Source of the DNA: an uncultured Peptoniphilus sp.
GTDB taxonomy: Bacteria > Bacillota > Clostridia > Tissierellales > Peptoniphilaceae
DNA: 9,706 nt
Direction: 5' to 3'
Assembly (NCBI GenBank): GCA_902465645.1
Contig: CABQNX010000039.1
Location: forward strand, 1 to 9,706
Position 1 is the first letter of the stretch. Each line of letters opens with the position of its first letter. The notes below the pieces were generated by a model that worked only from the letters and a program-made list of their open reading frames with translations, did no database searches and was not told the origin of the DNA. Positions 7,605 through 9,706 of this stretch are shown one piece after another. The position numbers and the translations under genes were made by a program.

Positions 7605-7928
7605 TTAAAGTCTAATATAAGCGTAACCTTCGTTTTGAAGTTTTACGATTTTTGTTATAACTAGGTCCTCTACTTTAATTTCTGAAGGAATTAGCTCTGG
7701 TGAAAGTCTATTTTCTTCTAAGGCTCTCTTACCAATTGTAATGTTAACCTTTGGGTTTCCCATGATACCTTGGAAGTCCACTCCTGAATATCTGTTAAAT
7801 AATGCAGCGGCTTTTGACATTGCAATTATTTCAACTTGGATGTCTTCGAAGTTATCTAATAAGTCTCTTACGTTTGATATTACAGAAGACCATTTGTCTT
7901 GCTCTACTACGTGAAAAATTACCTTCAT
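7605..7928 (-). CDS. Small DsrE/DsrF-like family protein (COG1416 type)
   Basis: The protein is a 107-residue soluble protein with no signal peptide. It begins MKVIFHVVEQDKW and ends in EGYAYIRL. These ends and the overall alpha/beta pattern match the small single-domain DsrE/DsrF-like proteins. In sulfur oxidisers such proteins carry sulfur on a conserved cysteine, but most Firmicutes members have no assigned role. This copy contains no cysteine at all. At about 62-75 (VNITIGKRALEENRL) the cysteine usually found in that region is replaced, so sulfur transfer is unlikely here. The ATG at 7928 is chosen because AAGGAG lies 8 bases upstream. The in-frame GTG at 7937 overlaps that ribosome site and cannot be used. 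murJ lies 70 bp upstream with no strong promoter between them, so the two may share a transcript. The family assignment is firm; the function is unknown. Confidence 0.82.
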   Translation of the reverse strand: MKVIFHVVEQDKWSSVISNVRDLLDNFEDIQVEIIAMSKAAALFNRYSGVDFQGIMGNPKVNITIGKRALEENRLSPELIPSEIKVEDLVITKIVKLQNEGYAYIRL

Positions 7929-7936
7929 ATGTATCA

Positions 7937-7990
7937 CTCCTTATTAGTTAACATTTTACACTAATAAAGAGAAAAATAAAAGCTTATTAG
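7937..7990 (-). promoter_or_regulatory. Competing helices before the dsrE-like gene
   Basis: On the minus strand, arm A (CTAATAAG, 7990-7983) can pair with arm B (7968-7961). Arm B can pair instead with arm C (7967-7960 with 7948-7941, 8 bp perfect). Arm C overlaps the first two bases of the AAGGAG ribosome site (7942-7937). The B:C hairpin would restrict translation and A:B would free it. A weak -10-like TAAAAT (7958-7953) has no good -35. The sequence is AT-rich, so chance pairing is possible. Confidence 0.35.
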
Positions 7991-8034
7991 AGAAATTCCT
8001 ACTTTTTAAAAACTAACTTTAAAATTTCTCTAAT
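7986..8034 (-). terminator. Long stem-loop spanning the murJ stop, possible weak terminator
   Basis: A perfect 12-bp inverted repeat (7986-7997 and 8023-8034) has a 25-base loop that contains the murJ stop codon. On the minus strand it is followed by AAGC and then TTTTATTTTT. It could act as a weak, AU-rich terminator or protect the 3' end. Its downstream arm overlaps arm A of the helix set before the dsrE-like gene, so the two folds exclude each other. Confidence 0.4.
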
Positions 8035-9498
8035 TTCATCAACTCTTAAAAGGATTAGAAGGATAAGATAAATTCCACCTGCTACCATTATAGAAAGTAG
8101 AAGGGATAAATTTATGCTTAGACTTCTTGTTAGTACTTCATAAAAGAGTCTTGATCCAAGGGCCATAACTAGAGACGCAATTGTAATTTTTATTAAGTTC
8201 ATCAAAAGCTTCTTATCAAATACATTTCCAATTAGTTTTATAGAAGAGAAATACATTGCAAGGGCTCCGACGATAAAGGAAATTGATGTAGCAAAAGCAA
8301 TCCCTTTTATTCCCATGACTTTTGATAATAAAAGTGCAAGGGCAATGTTAATTCCAACAATAATTAGAGAATTATAAACTGGAGTCTTGTTATCGCCAAG
8401 GGAGTAGAAGGCTCTTGATATAATTTCTCGAACTCCAATCCCTATAACTCCAAAGGCAAAGAAAGATAAGACTGTAGCAGTAATCCTAGCATCTTCAACA
8501 GAAAATTCTCCCCCAACAAATAAGAGATTTACAATTGGAAAAGAGAAAACATATAAGCCAAAGGCTGCTGGCACAACTAGTATTAGCATATTTGAAAGAC
8601 CTTCTGAGAGGGCATCTTTTAAGTTTCCTAAATCTTTTTTAGATCCAAACTTTGCAAGCTTAGGATAAGTTGCAGTTATAATTGAAGTTACAACAATTCC
8701 TGTGACAAAACTTTGCAGCTTGTAGGAATAATTTAAAATTGAAATCCCGCCAGCATAGGCTCCAGATGCAAGGGAACGTGAAATCATAAAGTTTATCTCA
8801 ATAGCAGAAGTTGAAATCAAAATTGGAAGAATAGAAGTAAATAACTTCTTAATGTCTTCATTGAAATCAATTTTTAAAGAATGCTTGTAGCCAAGCTTCT
8901 TAATTGGCCTAATAAAAATCCCATATTGAAGGACAAAGGCCAAGAGAATTCCCACCGCAAGATAATTTATCCCCATCTTGTAGGCAAGCCCCATGGAAAT
9001 AATTATTATGATATTCATAATAATTGAGTGGAGGACAGAAATTACAAACTTTTCATGAATTTGTAAGTAGGCCTTGTAGATAGAACTCACTGCCGTAACG
9101 GCAATTGATAGCATGGCAACTCTTGATACAAAAATTGCAAGCTCAAGCTTTTCTCCAGAGAAGCCTTCAGCCATTAACTTGACAAGAGGTCTTGCAAATA
9201 TAATAGAAAGAATTGTCACTATTGCAAAGACAATAAAAATTATATTTGAAAGATTAGCAGTAAAGATGTCAGCAAGTTTCTTGTCTTCCCTCTCCTTAAT
9301 TTTGTCGTACATAGGGATATAGCCGTTGGCAACAGCACCACTAATGACATTCGTAAAGGTCATAGGAAGTTGGAAGGCTACTAAAAAAATATCTGCCACC
9401 ATGCCAACTCCAAAGAAGTAAGCAAGGGCCTTCTCCCTCAAGAGTCCAAAGACCTTGGAGAGGATTGTAATTATCATAAGTATATAAGAAGTTTTCAT
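7999..9498 (-). CDS. murJ: MurJ/MviN-type lipid flippase (MOP superfamily)
   Basis: This is an integral membrane protein of 499 residues, close to the usual MurJ length of about 510. It is predicted to move the peptidoglycan precursor lipid II across the cytoplasmic membrane. The N-terminus (GLLREKALAYFFGVGMVADIFLVAFQLP, given here as landmarks G18, R21, D36 and P45) follows the MurJ first-helix pattern. Around 12-14 hydrophobic segments run through to residue 482. Compared by eye with E. coli MurJ, R24 is kept as R21 and D39 as D36, but R18, R52 and R270 correspond to K15, N50 and K260. It is therefore a divergent member, and another polysaccharide-lipid flippase role is possible. The ATG has AAAGGAG 5 bases upstream. 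It has its own promoter and lies upstream of the dsrE-like gene. Confidence 0.85.
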   Translation of the reverse strand: MKTSYILMIITILSKVFGLLREKALAYFFGVGMVADIFLVAFQLPMTFTNVISGAVANGYIPMYDKIKEREDKKLADIFTANLSNIIFIVFAIVTILSIIFARPLVKLMAEGFSGEKLELAIFVSRVAMLSIAVTAVSSIYKAYLQIHEKFVISVLHSIIMNIIIIISMGLAYKMGINYLAVGILLAFVLQYGIFIRPIKKLGYKHSLKIDFNEDIKKLFTSILPILISTSAIEINFMISRSLASGAYAGGISILNYSYKLQSFVTGIVVTSIITATYPKLAKFGSKKDLGNLKDALSEGLSNMLILVVPAAFGLYVFSFPIVNLLFVGGEFSVEDARITATVLSFFAFGVIGIGVREIISRAFYSLGDNKTPVYNSLIIVGINIALALLLSKVMGIKGIAFATSISFIVGALAMYFSSIKLIGNVFDKKLLMNLIKITIASLVMALGSRLFYEVLTRSLSINLSLLLSIMVAGGIYLILLILLRVDEIREILKLVFKK

Positions 9499-9512
9499 TT
9501 TTTCTCCTTTTA

Positions 9513-9542
9513 TTAAAAAAAACTTGGTTTAAACCCCAAGTT
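9513..9542 (-). terminator. Terminator-shaped hairpin just before murJ
   Basis: On the minus strand AACTTGG (9542-9536) and CCAAGTT (9527-9521) form a perfect 7-bp stem. It runs directly into a row of T residues (9522-9513) and ends only a few bases before the murJ ribosome site (9510-9504). It would stop transcription arriving from the right. Because the murJ promoter's predicted start is at the end of the first arm, murJ's own transcript should not form it. Confidence 0.7.
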
Positions 9543-9571
9543 ATTATATAGTTATTTATTTTTATTTACAA
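9543..9571 (-). promoter_or_regulatory. Sigma-A-type promoter of murJ
   Basis: On the minus strand TTGTAA (9571-9566) and a perfect TATAAT (9548-9543) are 17 bases apart. The start point would be near 9536, giving a leader of about 38 bases. The -35 box matches consensus at 4 of 6 positions. The promoter abuts the hairpin described for 9513-9542. Confidence 0.65.
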
Positions 9572-9611
9572 GTTCACTTCTATTGATTAATTAAAAATTA
9601 TTTGCTAGACA

Positions 9612-9640
9612 ACAAAATTTATTAATTAATAATTTTTTGT
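9612..9640. repeat. AT-rich inverted repeat in the right intergenic region
   Basis: ACAAAA (9612-9617) and TTTTGT (9635-9640) flank a perfect 14-base palindrome (9619-9632). Only three internal positions spoil the symmetry of the whole. There are no G-C pairs beyond one, so it is a weak terminator at best. It might mark the 3' end of a gene beyond the right edge. Apart from this and the murJ signals, I see no confident feature in 9572-9706. Confidence 0.35.
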
Positions 9641-9706
9641 AAGCTAATCCCTAACGATTTACTATCATCATGTAGATATAGACTGTTTTTTGACAAAACC
9701 TTTGTA
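9622..9706 (-). CDS. Possible C-terminal fragment of an unidentified protein
   Basis: A minus-strand frame is open from the window edge to a TAA at 9624-9622, giving 27 residues that end LGISLQKIIN. It would fit a gene ending just before the terminator-shaped hairpin upstream of murJ. A run this short is expected fairly often by chance, and a plus-strand frame (9626-9706) is open over the same bases. I do not recognise either peptide. Confidence 0.2.
   Translation of the reverse strand, partial: TKVLSKNSLYLHDDSKSLGISLQKIIN

Noticed and set aside
7929..7937. GTG start for the dsrE-like gene at 7937
   Set aside because: The GTG overlaps the AAGGAG site. The ATG at 7928 has ideal spacing.
9113..9322. 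Plus-strand open frame within murJ
   Set aside because: It is antisense to strongly hydrophobic murJ codons and has no ribosome site. It is a shadow frame.
1..9706. CRISPR array, tRNA or rRNA genes
   Set aside because: I saw no regularly spaced direct repeats, no cloverleaf with a TTCGANNC-like arm, and no rRNA-like sequence.

Overview
The window comes from a low-GC Gram-positive anaerobe. The RpoB and RpoC sequences are of Firmicutes type and lack the large proteobacterial insertions. Their style, together with the AT-rich codon use and strong AAGGAG ribosome sites, suggests the Tissierellia/Peptoniphilaceae (an Anaerococcus-like organism). That genus-level guess is an inference.

All confirmed genes lie on the minus strand, so transcription runs from right to left. 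In transcription order they are: an AT-rich intergenic region (9499-9706) with a terminator-shaped hairpin and a murJ promoter; murJ (7999-9498), a MurJ/MviN-type lipid flippase; a small cysteine-free DsrE-like protein (7605-7928); an intrinsic terminator (7571-7601) and a strong promoter (7534-7562) with a leader hairpin; rpoB (3707-7450); and rpoC (83-3670). rpoB and rpoC encode the beta and beta' subunits of RNA polymerase and form a two-gene operon with its own promoter and a 36-bp gap. The usual neighbours (rplJ-rplL upstream, rpsL-rpsG downstream) do not adjoin rpoBC here.

The left edge (1-74) holds a compact row of GC-rich hairpins that stands out from the AT-rich surroundings. It resembles the right end of an IS200/IS605-type (TnpB) element, where the 3' end of a plus-strand omega (guide) RNA would read out into the end of rpoC. 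Read on the minus strand, the last hairpin is followed by a U-rich run and would also serve as the rpoBC terminator. This is the best candidate for something unusual, but the element body lies outside the window.

The other notable signals are RNA-level. One is a chain of mutually exclusive helices running from the end of murJ to the ribosome site of the dsrE-like gene. Another is a hairpin that holds both the Shine-Dalgarno sequence and the TTG start of rpoC. A third is a murJ promoter whose predicted start point lies inside the arm of an upstream terminator. At the protein level, RpoB has a long acidic tail, and MurJ has substitutions at arginines known to matter in the E. coli protein. Most of the window is otherwise ordinary core genome.
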